DNA of 64,000 nucleotides from Candidatus Bathyarchaeota archaeon. GTDB lineage: Archaea; Thermoproteota; Bathyarchaeia; Bathyarchaeales; Bathycorpusculaceae. Position numbers and translations under genes: made by a program. Below the pieces are notes generated by a model, which saw only the letters and a list, made by a program, of their open reading frames with translations, was not told where the DNA came from and made no database searches. Each line of letters begins with the position of its first letter. The first letter of the stretch is position 1. Below, piece by piece: positions 27,136 to 35,488 of the stretch. The stretch is taken from the NCBI GenBank assembly GCA_026014465.1, contig JAOZID010000010.1, forward strand, positions 340,288 to 404,287. Reading direction: 5' to 3'.

Positions 27136-28044
27136 GGGCAACTCTAACTCCAAAAAATCTTTCGCGACCACCGTGCTTGGGAAGACTTTTTGGGCTTGCT
27201 CAAGTAGCAGGTCAGTGTTTTTGTATCGAGCACTAATATGAGTCAGGATTAAGCTTTTGGCGTTGGCGTCCTTGGCGGCTTTTGCGGCTTGGCTAGGGGT
27301 TGAGTGACCATCAACCTGAGCTTTTTCAGAAAGGGCATCTTCGAATGTGGCTTCGTGAATAACCAAATCTGCATCAGAAGCAAACCCTGCAAACCCAGTG
27401 AATGGTCGCGTATCGCCCGTGTAGACGATTTTTCTGCCTCTTCGCGGCTCACCAGTTACCTCGCCAGATTGTACTATGCGCCCATCTGTTAGCGTTACGG
27501 CTTCGCCGTGCTGCAGCTTGTTCCAGGCTTCCCCTTTAGGCACCTCCAGAGCAGCGGCTTTTTCAGGGTTAAACCTTCCAGGGCGCGGTTTTTCCACAAA
27601 CGCATAAGCAAAACTGGCTACGGAATGATTAGCAGGCTCCGCGTAGACGCAGTATTCTTCGGTTTCGCACACCAAGCCTGCGCCTGAAACCTCGTAGACT
27701 TCAACGTCGAAGGTCAAGCCAAACTGCAGCGTCTCTTTTAGGCAGCTTAGAAAACGTGCGGTTCCCACTGGACCGTAGACTTGTACGGGTTTTTGGCGGT
27801 TCATCAACGCCATAGTCTGCAACAACCCAGGCAAGCCTAGTACGTGGTCGCCATGCATGTGAGTGAGGAAAATCCGCTGTTTTTTGTGCAGGCTTACTTT
27901 GGCGCGTATCATCTGTAGCTGCACGGCTTCGCCGCAGTCAAACAGTAACTGCTCATTTTCACGCTGCAAAACCACGGCGGGCAAGCTGCGGTTTGGGGTT
28001 GGAACAGCTGCGGAGGTTCCCAAGAAGACTATGCGTATGCTCAT
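27124..28044 (-). CDS. rnz: Ribonuclease Z
   Basis: A 306-residue metallo-beta-lactamase-fold nuclease that cuts the 3' trailer of pre-tRNA. The zinc motif THMHGDHVLGLPG contains H62, H64, D66 and H67; other ligands are in EPANHSVAS (His), YTGDTRP (Asp) and LTHISARY (His). The flexible-arm segment GRFNPEKAAALEVPKG with the Pro/Gly-rich PPRK-like region is the short form (ELAC1/RNase Z S). It neighbours other tRNA genes (TrmI, TrmG10). Confidence 0.93.
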   Translation of the reverse strand: MSIRIVFLGTSAAVPTPNRSLPAVVLQRENEQLLFDCGEAVQLQMIRAKVSLHKKQRIFLTHMHGDHVLGLPGLLQTMALMNRQKPVQVYGPVGTARFLSCLKETLQFGLTFDVEVYEVSGAGLVCETEEYCVYAEPANHSVASFAYAFVEKPRPGRFNPEKAAALEVPKGEAWNKLQHGEAVTLTDGRIVQSGEVTGEPRRGRKIVYTGDTRPFTGFAGFASDADLVIHEATFEDALSEKAQVDGHSTPSQAAKAAKDANAKSLILTHISARYKNTDLLLEQAQKVFPSTVVAKDFLELELPLSE

Positions 28045-28049
28045 GTCAG

Positions 28050-29087
28050 TTATTCCTTCTCAAACACGGCGACTTCACGCGTTAAAGTACTATGCACATA
28101 GGCAAAGTGAGATTCTATGTGGCGAAAGCCGCGTTGTTTGCCTAGTTTGGAGATGCCTAATGTTTTGGGTGAAGCGATACAAATGCGTTGTCCTGTTGAC
28201 AAGAGCGCCTGCGCCGAATCCAGTGTGGCTTCGACTATGGTTTTGGTGGTGGATTTAAGCGTGGTTGCGCTTTTGCCGTAGGGCGGGTCGGTCACTATGC
28301 AGTCAACGTTTAGGAGGGGCAGTTTGCGGGCGTCGGCTACAAGCATGGCTTCTGCAGTTAACCCAAAATGCTTGAGGTTACGTTTAGCGCCGTTTGCCAT
28401 GCGCCTCTGAACGTCCACGCCGACTGCGCGACAGCCAATCAAGGTGGCTTCAAGCAACGTGGTTCCCGTGCCGCAAAAAGGGTCAAGCACGTACCCGTCC
28501 GATTTAGCATGTGCCAGATTTACCATGCAACGTGCCATCTTTGCGTTCATGGCTGAGGGGTGGAAGAAGGGTTTTTTGCGTGGTCTGCGTTCCACAAAGG
28601 GTTTAGGCTCGATTTCGGCAAGTTTTACTCCAAAGATCAGTTTGCCGTTGGTGAGTATGCCGTAGAAGGTTTTGTCTGGTTTGCTAAGGTTGACTTTGGC
28701 GTGGGGCGTGTTTTGCAGTATAAGTTTGCCTAGGAGGCGTTCGAGGTGCATGGTGTCGTCTTTGCTGGAGTATTCTTTGATGCGGCGAATGCGCACTTCA
28801 AAAGTTTCGCCCTCAGACAGAACGCGAGTGAAGTCGGTGTTTTTTGTTGCGGCGGTGATGTCGGGGTCGGAGTGGTTGCAGGCAAAAAGTTCTTGGGCGC
28901 AGACCCGCGTGTATCCTGAGCGGCGCTTCACGTCTTGAATGCATCGGGCATCAGCTTCTAAACGCACAGTTTGGTCAAGTCGCTCATTTAGCGTATAGGG
29001 ATAACCTTCGGCTTCTAAGATGGCGAAAAGTTCAGAAACAGAGAGGGATTCGTATTCTCCGCTGACTAAAAAGAAGAGTTTTTGCAC
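28050..29087 (-). CDS. trmG10: tRNA (guanine-N2)-methyltransferase TrmG10
   Basis: A 345-residue enzyme with an N-terminal THUMP domain (about residues 1-160) and a Rossmann methyltransferase domain. The SAM motif is VLDPFCGTGTTLLEA (about 195-209) and the catalytic DPPYG is in IVTDPPYGKSA (about 266-276). This makes m2G/m2,2G at position 10 of tRNA. Immediately upstream of RNase Z (5 bp) and downstream of PRPP synthetase (3 bp) on the same strand. Confidence 0.92.
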   Translation of the reverse strand: MQKLFFLVSGEYESLSVSELFAILEAEGYPYTLNERLDQTVRLEADARCIQDVKRRSGYTRVCAQELFACNHSDPDITAATKNTDFTRVLSEGETFEVRIRRIKEYSSKDDTMHLERLLGKLILQNTPHAKVNLSKPDKTFYGILTNGKLIFGVKLAEIEPKPFVERRPRKKPFFHPSAMNAKMARCMVNLAHAKSDGYVLDPFCGTGTTLLEATLIGCRAVGVDVQRRMANGAKRNLKHFGLTAEAMLVADARKLPLLNVDCIVTDPPYGKSATTLKSTTKTIVEATLDSAQALLSTGQRICIASPKTLGISKLGKQRGFRHIESHFAYVHSTLTREVAVFEKE

Positions 29088-29090
29088 TGT

Positions 29091-29966
29091 TTAGAGCGCC
29101 TTGAGTTCTTGGCTTATCAAAGAGGCAAGCGAAACCTTGCTGTTCTTGCCAGGCACGCTATCCGTGCAGATGATTTCTTCAACGCCCGCGTCCAAAATGC
29201 GTTTCTCAGCATCACCAATCAAGAGCCCGTGGACCGTTGCGGTGTAAATGTGGGCGGCGCCTTGGGCTTTGAGGATTTTTGCTGCACCCACGATGGTTCC
29301 GCCCGTGCTGATGATATCGTCAAAGATTACTACGGTTTTGCCTTCGACGTTGAGGTGTTTGCCTGTCTGGGTGGTCTCGCCTGTGTAGCGGTCGCGGTGC
29401 TTCTCCAAACTTCCGCATTCGCCGCCTAAAACCTGCTTGGCTTGGTCAGCAATGTACAATGCGCCCTTGTCGGGGGCAAGCGCAAAGCCGTCTTTTACGC
29501 CTTTTTCGACAAAATACTGCGCCAACAAAGGTATGGCAGTAAGCGACTTGGCGGGGAACGGGAAGAGTTTGAGCGCGTTTTCTTCGTGCACGTTCACGGT
29601 TACGAGTTCGTCAACGCCTGCGGCTCCCAGCATACGCGCGAGGGTTTCGATGCTGATGTTTTCGCCCTGCAAAAAGATTTTGTCTTGCCTAGCATACGCC
29701 AAGTAGGGCACGACTGCGGTGACTTTTTTGGCGTTGTTGCGTTTGGCGGCGGCTGCCATGAACCCAAGCTGCAAAAGCCGCGTATCCTGAGGCGCACAAG
29801 TCGTCTGCACCAAAGCCACATCCTCACCAGAAACATCTCCATCCAAACGGACATAAGACTCCCCATCAGGAAAAACCTTAGAAGCCACATCAACTTTTTC
29901 AAATCCAGTTAACTGCGAAATCTCCTCACCCAAACGTGCCGAAGCAGGACCACAAACAATTTTCAT
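29091..29966 (-). CDS. prs: Ribose-phosphate pyrophosphokinase
   Basis: A 291-residue PRPP synthetase (ribose-5-phosphate + ATP to PRPP + AMP). The N-terminal half has FPDGESYVRL (about residues 33-42), VALVQTT and VTAVVPYLAYARQDKIFLQGE; the PRPP-binding loop VVIFDDIISTGGTIVGAA is near 208-225. The class is the short archaeal type (under 300 residues). First of a run with TrmG10 and RNase Z with gaps of 3-5 bp, so nucleotide supply and tRNA processing are transcribed together. Confidence 0.93.
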   Translation of the reverse strand: MKIVCGPASARLGEEISQLTGFEKVDVASKVFPDGESYVRLDGDVSGEDVALVQTTCAPQDTRLLQLGFMAAAAKRNNAKKVTAVVPYLAYARQDKIFLQGENISIETLARMLGAAGVDELVTVNVHEENALKLFPFPAKSLTAIPLLAQYFVEKGVKDGFALAPDKGALYIADQAKQVLGGECGSLEKHRDRYTGETTQTGKHLNVEGKTVVIFDDIISTGGTIVGAAKILKAQGAAHIYTATVHGLLIGDAEKRILDAGVEEIICTDSVPGKNSKVSLASLISQELKAL

Positions 29967-30240
29967 AGCTCTTATTCCCTCGCAACCATTCCGTAATGTT
30001 CAGTGGTTTTTATGGTAGCTTCAAAACGCTATTTAACCTTCCCGCTAAAAACCGCAAGGAAACAAGAGGTGGCGGGCTCGTGCATACCCCATCCATGCAC
30101 AATTGTGTAGGCAGGGCATGCATCGCACTCAAGATCTAAATCATCCTTAACGTCTTTGGGCCAAAGTCGTCATCGCCCACCATGCAAAACTGCTTTTTCA
30201 GGCTTAAAACTCTTCGCAGCCAAAGCCGTATGCTGCGGGG
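29967..30240. other. Intergenic region with a possible frameshifted small reading frame
   Basis: No intact gene. On the minus strand an ATG at 30181-30183 starts MVGDDDFGPK; adding one A at 30155-30157 would join it to a frame with ECDACPAYTIVHGWGMHEP ending at 30029. A short inverted repeat GTGCAT/ATGCAC surrounds 30079-30099. Otherwise nothing recognisable. Confidence 0.3.
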
Positions 30241-30552
30241 TTAGATGATGTAGGTTTCGTTTATGGTGACTATGCCGTCGTCGCCAATTAGCTGTTTGAG
30301 TTGTGGGAGGAGGGGTTCGAGTTTTTCTTGCAGGTCAATGATTTCGATGATGAGGGGCATATCAAGGGTTATGCCTTCGATGTGCATGGTGGATTTTCCG
30401 CGTTTTCCAAAACCGTCCACGCCCGTCCAAACCGTGGCACCCGCGATGCCTGCTTTATGCAGCAACTCCAAAACTAGATTTTCTAGGCGTTTGCCGTATA
30501 TGCGGTCGTTCTTTTTTATGCGTATGGTGAGGTTCCACATTTTCATTTTCAT
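30241..30552 (-). CDS. DUF190 protein, accessory to the fluoride channel
   Basis: A 103-residue protein of the DUF190/PII-like group. It contains VLELLHKAGIAGATVWTGVDGFG and the end block IGDDGIVTINETYII, standard for the family. DUF190 genes are regularly paired with crcB; their role is thought to be regulatory or binding, but no reaction is known. It overlaps the end of CrcB by four bases (ATGA), and shares the fluoride-riboswitch transcript. Confidence 0.88.
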   Translation of the reverse strand: MKMKMWNLTIRIKKNDRIYGKRLENLVLELLHKAGIAGATVWTGVDGFGKRGKSTMHIEGITLDMPLIIEIIDLQEKLEPLLPQLKQLIGDDGIVTINETYII

Positions 30553-30938
30553 TGCAGTAGCCTCTCTATGAGGACGTTGCCTATTATTCTGCCGCTTAAT
30601 AGGGCGCCTAAGGAGAGTCCAACGTTTGCAAGTATGTTAAGCGCGGCGAGGGCAAAGCGGCTGTTATCTAAAAGGTTGGTTGTTTCTAACGCGAAGGAGG
30701 ACATAGTGGTTAAAGAGCCGCAAAAGCCGATGGCAACGAGCAGGGCGTATTTAGCGTCAAAGTTCAAGGCTAAAGCGGCAACGGAAAACAACCCTAAAAT
30801 AAAGCTGCCCAAAATGTTGACGGACAAAACGTTGACTTGCAAGCCACCTAAAAGCAGGGGAGATTCACACAGTTTATACCTTAAAAGCGCACCTAACGCG
30901 GCGCCAACCACCACAACAATTACTTCAAGCACTTTCAT
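30549..30938 (-). CDS. crcB: Fluoride ion channel/exporter CrcB (Fluc)
   Basis: A 129-residue four-helix dual-topology fluoride channel. Signature blocks are GAALGALLRYKL, NILGSFILGLF (with the polar Asn of the pore) and GFCGSLTTMSSFALET (with the central Na+-site and Phe residues). The ATG at 30938 is chosen because GGGTGGGC lies 3-10 bases upstream; a TTG twelve bases earlier would start inside that site. A fluoride riboswitch precedes it, and DUF190 follows with a four-base overlap. It exports cytoplasmic fluoride. Confidence 0.93.
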   Translation of the reverse strand: MKVLEVIVVVVGAALGALLRYKLCESPLLLGGLQVNVLSVNILGSFILGLFSVAALALNFDAKYALLVAIGFCGSLTTMSSFALETTNLLDNSRFALAALNILANVGLSLGALLSGRIIGNVLIERLLQ

Positions 30939-30960
30939 TTGCCCACCCAATACTTTGTGT

Positions 30961-31030
30961 CAGGTAGGCATTATCAGCACATAAATGCGGTTCTAACCAC
31001 CAAACGGTCAAGGCTAATGCCATAGCCATT
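30961..31030 (-). promoter_or_regulatory. Fluoride riboswitch (crcB motif)
   Basis: The minus strand reads GGCTATGGCATTAGCC (31012-31027), then TTGACCG, a short hairpin (GGTTAGAACC) and GCTGATAATGCCTACC (30964-30979). These match the crcB RNA consensus: GGnGAUGGnnUUCnCC, AACcGC, and GCUGAUnnnnCCUAC. It ends about 25 bases before the crcB start, so it may act at translation or transcription. An AT-rich element (cctattaatacc, about 31050-31061 on the plus strand) lies about 25 bp before the likely RNA 5' end, consistent with a TATA box. Confidence 0.85.
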
Positions 31031-31316
31031 CCACGCAAAAGAGAAATAACCTATTAATACCTATCGCAAACAAAAAGAGACTAAAAAAGACGAAATACGA
31101 CTTTTTGCACCTTTTAGGGACGCAACCAAACCCCAATTCAACCACTAAAACGTAAAAGCACCCCAAAACGGCGCCTGCAAAAACATAGGGGGTAGGGCAG
31201 CATCAGAAGCAAAAAAATGAGACGAAGGATAGAGCGTGGTTTTGGGTGTTTGGTTGCGTAATGGTTTAAGCTGTGTGCGTCTAATTGGTTGTGGGCGTGT
31301 TGGTGTGCTAAATAAA
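31031..31316. other. Intergenic region between the fluoride operon and the UPF0282 gene
   Basis: Holds the probable promoter of the fluoride operon (AT-rich cctattaatacc, 31050-31061) and the upstream region of the plus-strand UPF0282 gene. Reading frames on both strands here lack recognisable protein features. Confidence 0.4.
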
Positions 31317-32300
31317 ATGAAGGTAACGCCGTTGGCGTCGGAAAGTTTTGGGGCACGTTCCATGTGCACGTTAGTTGAGACGCCTGATGTGACTTTGCTT
31401 TTGGATGCGGGAGTTTCGTTGTCGCCGTACCGGTTTAGCTTGCTGCCTCACCCGGTTGAGTTTCAAACCATCATGCAACTGCGAAAAGAAATCGCCCAAG
31501 CCGCAGAGAAAGCCCAAATCGTAACCGTTAGCCATTACCATTTTGATCATCACACACCCAGTTATGAGGATTGGCTGGTGAACTGGACTGACGGGGGCGA
31601 GACGGCGCGGCAAATTTATCAGGGCAAGCAGGTGCTTATGAAGAATCCCCGAGAACAGATTAACGCGAGCCAACGCCAACGTGCGTGGATGTTCCAGAAA
31701 ACAGGCGGCAAACACGCCGTGAGCATGCAGCCAGCCGACGGCAAAAGCTTCAGCTACGGCGACACGACGGTGCGGTTTTCACAGGCGGTTCCTCACGGAG
31801 TTGAAGAGTCGGGGCTTGGCTACGTAGTCATGACAGTTATCGAGCATCAAGGCGAGAGGTTCATGTTTGCACCTGATGTACAAGGTCCCATGGACACGCA
31901 AACGGCTGAGCTGATTCTAGCAGAAACGCCACAGGTTTTGATGGTTGGGGGTCCACCGTTTTATCTGGGGGGTTTTCGGGTGGAGGAGAAGAACCTGCAG
32001 CGGGGCGTAGAGAACCTGAGACGCATTGTTGGGGTGGTGCCTGTGACGGTTATGGAGCATCATGCCCTAAGAGATGAACAGTGGCGCATGAAAGCCCAGC
32101 AGGTTTATGATTGTGCTGAGCAGGCGGGGCACCGTTTGGTTACGGCAGCCGAGTTCGCAGGCAAACAAAACAGGTTTTTGGAATCCAACCGCAAACAACT
32201 CTACACGGACATGCCGCCGCCCAAAGAATTCACGAAGTGGACAAGGCAAAGCGAAAAAACGATAAGCCACAGCAAACCCCCAATAGCCGCAGCTAATTAG
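31317..32300 (+). CDS. UPF0282 family metallo-beta-lactamase-fold hydrolase
   Basis: A 327-residue MBL-fold protein of the archaeal UPF0282 group (predicted metal-dependent hydrolase). The start MKVTPLASESFGARSMCTLV at 31317 is the family N-terminus; an in-frame upstream GTG/ATG would add a non-conserved stretch. The zinc motif is VSHYHFDHHTP (H-x-H-x-D-H-H), with further ligands in VPHG and FAPDVQGP (Asp) and MEHHALRD (His). Substrate is unknown; nucleic acid or phosphodiester cleavage is plausible from the fold. Confidence 0.87.
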   Translation: MKVTPLASESFGARSMCTLVETPDVTLLLDAGVSLSPYRFSLLPHPVEFQTIMQLRKEIAQAAEKAQIVTVSHYHFDHHTPSYEDWLVNWTDGGETARQIYQGKQVLMKNPREQINASQRQRAWMFQKTGGKHAVSMQPADGKSFSYGDTTVRFSQAVPHGVEESGLGYVVMTVIEHQGERFMFAPDVQGPMDTQTAELILAETPQVLMVGGPPFYLGGFRVEEKNLQRGVENLRRIVGVVPVTVMEHHALRDEQWRMKAQQVYDCAEQAGHRLVTAAEFAGKQNRFLESNRKQLYTDMPPPKEFTKWTRQSEKTISHSKPPIAAAN

Positions 32301-32348
32301 TTGCAAACAAATGTTAAAAGGAAGGTGCACCACGAAAAAGGTGGTGGT

Positions 32349-32663
32349 TTATTCTTCTTGTTTTTTTGAGTGTTGTTTGTGCCATTCGGCTTTGGTTGCT
32401 TCGATGATGGCTTGGATGGATTTGTCTTCTTGCAGGTCGGCGATAGCGTTGGTTAATTCGTATTTGATGAGGTAGGACATTTGACCGGGTTGCAGGGGAA
32501 CGTTGGTGCCTGTCTGATATAGACGTAGGGCGCGCATCCCAAACTTCACCATCAAATTCTGCAACTCCATCCTCAAAACTTCCAACTCGTTATGGCTGGT
32601 CGCCATCGTCTGCGAATAAGCTTCCGATTTCTTAGGGTCAGATAAATTATCACGTTCAGTCAT
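32349..32663 (-). CDS. Small conserved-type helical protein, function unknown
   Basis: A 104-residue, charged protein without signal or membrane helix. The middle block MRALRLYQTGTNVPLQPGQMSYLIKYELTNA (shown in parts: RALRLYQTG and PGQMSYLIKYEL) looks structured, flanked by helices. I do not recognise it. The + strand here has no alternative gene, and the sequence has the coding character of its neighbours. Confidence 0.55.
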   Translation of the reverse strand: MTERDNLSDPKKSEAYSQTMATSHNELEVLRMELQNLMVKFGMRALRLYQTGTNVPLQPGQMSYLIKYELTNAIADLQEDKSIQAIIEATKAEWHKQHSKKQEE

Positions 32664-32763
32664 TCTTCAACACCAAACTAGTTAACCATACTAACAACAA
32701 CACACATTATAGCTTTTCCCATAACCCACCCAAACCAAGCAGCCGCTCAGAGTGCATTTGGCG

Positions 32764-33054
32764 TTAAAGCAGAAAACGCAGAGCAAAACCAAACAGCAAC
32801 CCAAAGAGAACAGCAACAGCCACCGCGCCTACAACCAAACGCAGCCCGAACAACTTGAAAGATTGAACCACTCGGAAAAAAATTATCAAAAACAAAGAAA
32901 AAACACCGCCACACAAAACGGAATTAACCAACGAAAACTCTGGAAACAAAAACACACTAACAAGGGGAACTAACCAAACAGGAAACAAAACCACAAACAA
33001 GAACAGAATCCAACTGCGCACCCACCAAACTGGCAAAGCAACACCAACAAGCAA
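32764..33054 (-). CDS. Possible small membrane protein
   Basis: A 96-residue frame with three long hydrophobic segments (about residues 5-36, 45-62 and 71-96) and almost no charged residues except at the turns. It could be a small integral membrane protein or a chance frame in a region rich in T/G on this strand. No start signal is obvious. The plus strand of the same stretch is Lys/Gln/Asn-rich and looks non-coding. Confidence 0.35.
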   Translation of the reverse strand: MLVGVALPVWWVRSWILFLFVVLFPVWLVPLVSVFLFPEFSLVNSVLCGGVFSLFLIIFFRVVQSFKLFGLRLVVGAVAVAVLFGLLFGFALRFLL

Positions 33055-33123
33055 ATTTCAGTTAAACAAATAAAAGCCTGCCTATCAAAACGGACAACCT
33101 AAAAGAAAACGCCAAAGGGAGTC

Positions 33124-34626
33124 TTACGCGGTTGTGCCATACAAGCTAACTGTTGCGGTTGCGGTGGTTGTGGGGGTGTTGGTTTTGGCGTCTATGAGTA
33201 TGGCGTAGACGAGGTTTTGTGAGGGAAATAGCGTGAGCAAGTCGTTGTCGGTGAGCCATGTTGAGTTGGTGGTGGTGAAGGTTTTTTCTATGGGGTTGGA
33301 GAGGGTGTTGTCTATGAATTCGAGGCGTACTCTTACGGTTATGGTTTCGTTTTGGTCAAAGCTGCCTTGAACGGTGATTTGGGGTTTGAAGCTGGTTATG
33401 GTTGCGGGGCGCATCTGCACGACCGTTGGCTCGCCGTAGCTTGAGGGGCTGATTTGGATGGGCAGGTTTTCTTGTTTGAAGACGCCGCCTGCGCCAAAAA
33501 CCCAGTTACCGTGGGGGTTGTATATTCGCGCTGTCCAGCGTCCCAAAAAGTTTACGCCTGACTGCAGGTTTGGCGATTGGTACGCGGTGCCGCCAAGTTT
33601 TATGGCGTAAATCAGGGCATTGTTTAGGTCGCCGTTGGCAAAAGATTCGAAGACGACGTTGTCAAGCAGAGTCTGATACATGGAGCCGTCCATCTGAAGC
33701 CCTGTTTGGTTGTAATGATCGAATTCGCCTACCCAGATGCGTATGTTACAAAGTTGGCTGTCGGTGAATTCGGCGTGGGGTTCTACGGTTATGGCGGTGG
33801 CGTTATCGCGCAGGTTGAAGTAGCAGCGGGTGATTTGGGTGTTTGTGTAGGAGCCCGTGGAGGTTTTTCCAGCTGCGTAGTTGCTGGTGTTAGTTCTAAA
33901 AACCAGTCCTTGCGTGCACATGTTAAAGTGTACGGTGTCGATTTTGGTGCATTCTGTCCACTTGTCAGTGTTAGCCAACTCCACGCCGACAACGCAGCTT
34001 TCAAAAATCATGTTGGCAACGGTGGTTTGGAAACTGTTTTCTATGCGCAAGGTGCCGTTGACTATTTTGAATCCTGAAACTTGGTTGTTCTGCGACTGCT
34101 CATACGTCTCGCCAGCCACAATAATTTTGCCGCCGTTCAAAACCAAAGTTGCGCCATCACTATCCAAACGCGCGTTCTTCTTGTTATTCACATAGACGTC
34201 AGAGGTTAAGTTGTAAGTGGTGCCTTGAGCTTTTATGTAGACGCTGCTGCCGTAGGTGAGGGCTTGGTTGAAAACAAATGACGCATCCGAATTGTTGAAG
34301 TCAACATTGCCCGTTCGCCCGTTCTTGGCAAGGACTGCGCCGTTGTCTTGGTACAGCACGTAGTCGTATTGTTCGATGGGCAGGCGCGCGGCTATGCTTG
34401 TGAGTTGGCTGCTAAACAGGTTGGAGAAGTCAGTGTAGGTCTGGTTTAGGGCAGTGTATCGTTGGTTCAGGTCTGTGTAGGCGTGGTTCAGTTCGGCGTA
34501 ATCCTGGTCGCGTTGCGCTTGAAGCGTGTTTGTCCGGTCAAGAATCAGGTATGTGTTAACGCCTGAAAAAACTAAAACCGCAACAAAAAGCACAGCCCAA
34601 ACGCGGTTGGAGAGAGCAAACTTCAC
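33124..34626 (-). CDS. Membrane-anchored surface protein with coiled coil and beta-helix
   Basis: A 500-residue protein. One N-terminal membrane helix (residues 9-30) is followed by a heptad coiled coil with repeated Y-x2-L-N (about 38-72: HAYTDLNQRYTALNQTYTD). After it comes a pectate-lyase-like right-handed beta helix (about 95-400) with short strands such as ITRCYFNLRDN, and a C-terminal beta domain (about 405-500). It is oriented outward, with many N-x-T/S sequons. No catalytic residues can be assigned, so adhesion, glycan binding or tail-spike-like hydrolysis are all possible. Confidence 0.7.
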   Translation of the reverse strand: MKFALSNRVWAVLFVAVLVFSGVNTYLILDRTNTLQAQRDQDYAELNHAYTDLNQRYTALNQTYTDFSNLFSSQLTSIAARLPIEQYDYVLYQDNGAVLAKNGRTGNVDFNNSDASFVFNQALTYGSSVYIKAQGTTYNLTSDVYVNNKKNARLDSDGATLVLNGGKIIVAGETYEQSQNNQVSGFKIVNGTLRIENSFQTTVANMIFESCVVGVELANTDKWTECTKIDTVHFNMCTQGLVFRTNTSNYAAGKTSTGSYTNTQITRCYFNLRDNATAITVEPHAEFTDSQLCNIRIWVGEFDHYNQTGLQMDGSMYQTLLDNVVFESFANGDLNNALIYAIKLGGTAYQSPNLQSGVNFLGRWTARIYNPHGNWVFGAGGVFKQENLPIQISPSSYGEPTVVQMRPATITSFKPQITVQGSFDQNETITVRVRLEFIDNTLSNPIEKTFTTTNSTWLTDNDLLTLFPSQNLVYAILIDAKTNTPTTTATATVSLYGTTA

Positions 34627-34794
34627 TTCTGGTTCTCCCTAAGCAAACCTTGACGCCTGCAAGTTAAAATACAGGTAACACCAGACGCTAAAGAAAGTTT
34701 CTATAAAACAAAAACAGCCCAAACAAACCAAACCAGCCCCAACCAAGCGAAAACTCTATATTCCTTAAAGAAAACACCTTTTGAACACAAGCAG
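34627..34794. other. Upstream region of tRNA-Lys
   Basis: No gene. A TATA-like element (ccttaaag, 34763-34770) lies about 26 bp before the tRNA 5' end, as expected for an archaeal tRNA promoter. The beta-helix protein gene is divergent from here. Confidence 0.5.
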
Positions 34795-34872
34795 GGGCCC
34801 GTAGCTCAGTCAGGTCAGAGCGGAGGACTCTTAATCCTTAGGCCGCGGGTTCAACTCCCGTCGGGCCCGCCA
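34795..34872 (+). tRNA. tRNA-Lys (anticodon CTT)
   Basis: Full cloverleaf: acceptor GGGCCCG pairs with CGGGCCC (34862-34868), discriminator G, encoded CCA (34870-34872). The D arm GCTC/GAGC, the anticodon stem GAGGA/TCCTT with loop CTCTTAA (anticodon CTT), and the T arm GCGGG-TTCAACT-CCCGT are all present. No intron. A TATA-like box (ccttaaag) lies about 26 bp upstream. Confidence 0.96.
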
Positions 34873-34944
34873 CAACCACAAATCAACCCCGCCATGGCTT
34901 TTTGCTTCTCCAACCGTCTACAACGGTGGTTTCCAACAAACCAA

Positions 34945-34962
34945 ATTGGTTGCATGCACAAC
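34945..34962. promoter_or_regulatory. Putative MarR operator, site 1
   Basis: The element ATTGGTTGC-N5-CAAC occurs here and again at 34993-35010; both copies also have an inverted GTTG/CAAC pair. This copy lies just upstream of the TATA-like box (ctttaatag, about 34963-34971), where bound protein would block or aid TBP/TFB. Confidence 0.6.
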
Positions 34963-34992
34963 CTTTAATAGAATTGGCTTTGCCTCAACTAT

Positions 34993-35010
34993 ATTGGTTG
35001 CTAACGCAAC
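34993..35010. promoter_or_regulatory. Putative MarR operator, site 2
   Basis: Second copy of the element ATTGGTTGC-N5-CAAC, with GTTGC/GCAAC as a perfect inverted repeat. It overlaps the expected transcription start, about 25 bp after the TATA-like box. A site across the start is typical for repression. 23 bases separate it from the marR start codon. Confidence 0.6.
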
Positions 35011-35032
35011 TATCTCGTTTGGGTGAGTGAAG

Positions 35033-35488
35033 ATGGCGCAGAAGGTATCTTTTGGCAGATTGATTTCGAGGCTTTATCAAAACATCAGCATTTACATAGA
35101 TTCAAAACTCAAAGATTACGGAATTGGGTCAGGTCAAATCTCGTTTATGATAGCTCTTCAGCAGGAGGATGGCATAAATCAGGAAGAGCTCACTGCCAAG
35201 CTTGGAGTTAACAAAGCAACCACCGCTAGGGCGATAGCTAAGCTCGCAAAAGAAGGCTACGTTTATCGGAGAAGAGATGAAGCAGACAATAGAGCCTACA
35301 AAATTTATTTGACGAAGAAATGGCAAGAGACAGGTCCAAAAGTAGAGAGCGTTCTGCAAAGACTTACGGAAACACTTTCAACGGGATTAAATGAGGACGA
35401 AAGGGCAGCTGTAGTACGCTTGCTAGAACAGATGTCTCAAAACATTTTAGTAGAAAACCAGAAAAATGGAGAGATACCCCATGAATAG
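35033..35488 (+). CDS. MarR-family transcriptional regulator
   Basis: A 151-residue winged-helix regulator. N-terminal dimerisation helices precede the DNA-binding core: GLNQEELTAKLGVNKATTAR-like stretch (INQEELTAKLGVNKATTARA) and a wing GYVYRRRDEADNRAYKIYLT, the MarR signature. The ATG at 35033 is preferred because GGGTGA lies 6 bases before it; a GTG two codons upstream is too close. The stop overlaps the start of the MFS gene by 8 bases, so it probably controls this exporter and itself through the two operator-like sites upstream. Confidence 0.9.
   Translation: MAQKVSFGRLISRLYQNISIYIDSKLKDYGIGSGQISFMIALQQEDGINQEELTAKLGVNKATTARAIAKLAKEGYVYRRRDEADNRAYKIYLTKKWQETGPKVESVLQRLTETLSTGLNEDERAAVVRLLEQMSQNILVENQKNGEIPHE

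Noticed and set aside
31138-31369. Two overlapping minus-strand frames of about 70 codons
   Set aside because: No start signal or family; they overlap each other and the 5' part of the UPF0282 gene.
34905-34930. Inverted repeat ACCGT/ACGGT after tRNA-Lys as a terminator
   Set aside because: No T run follows, and tRNA genes in archaea rarely need such a stem; the role is unclear.
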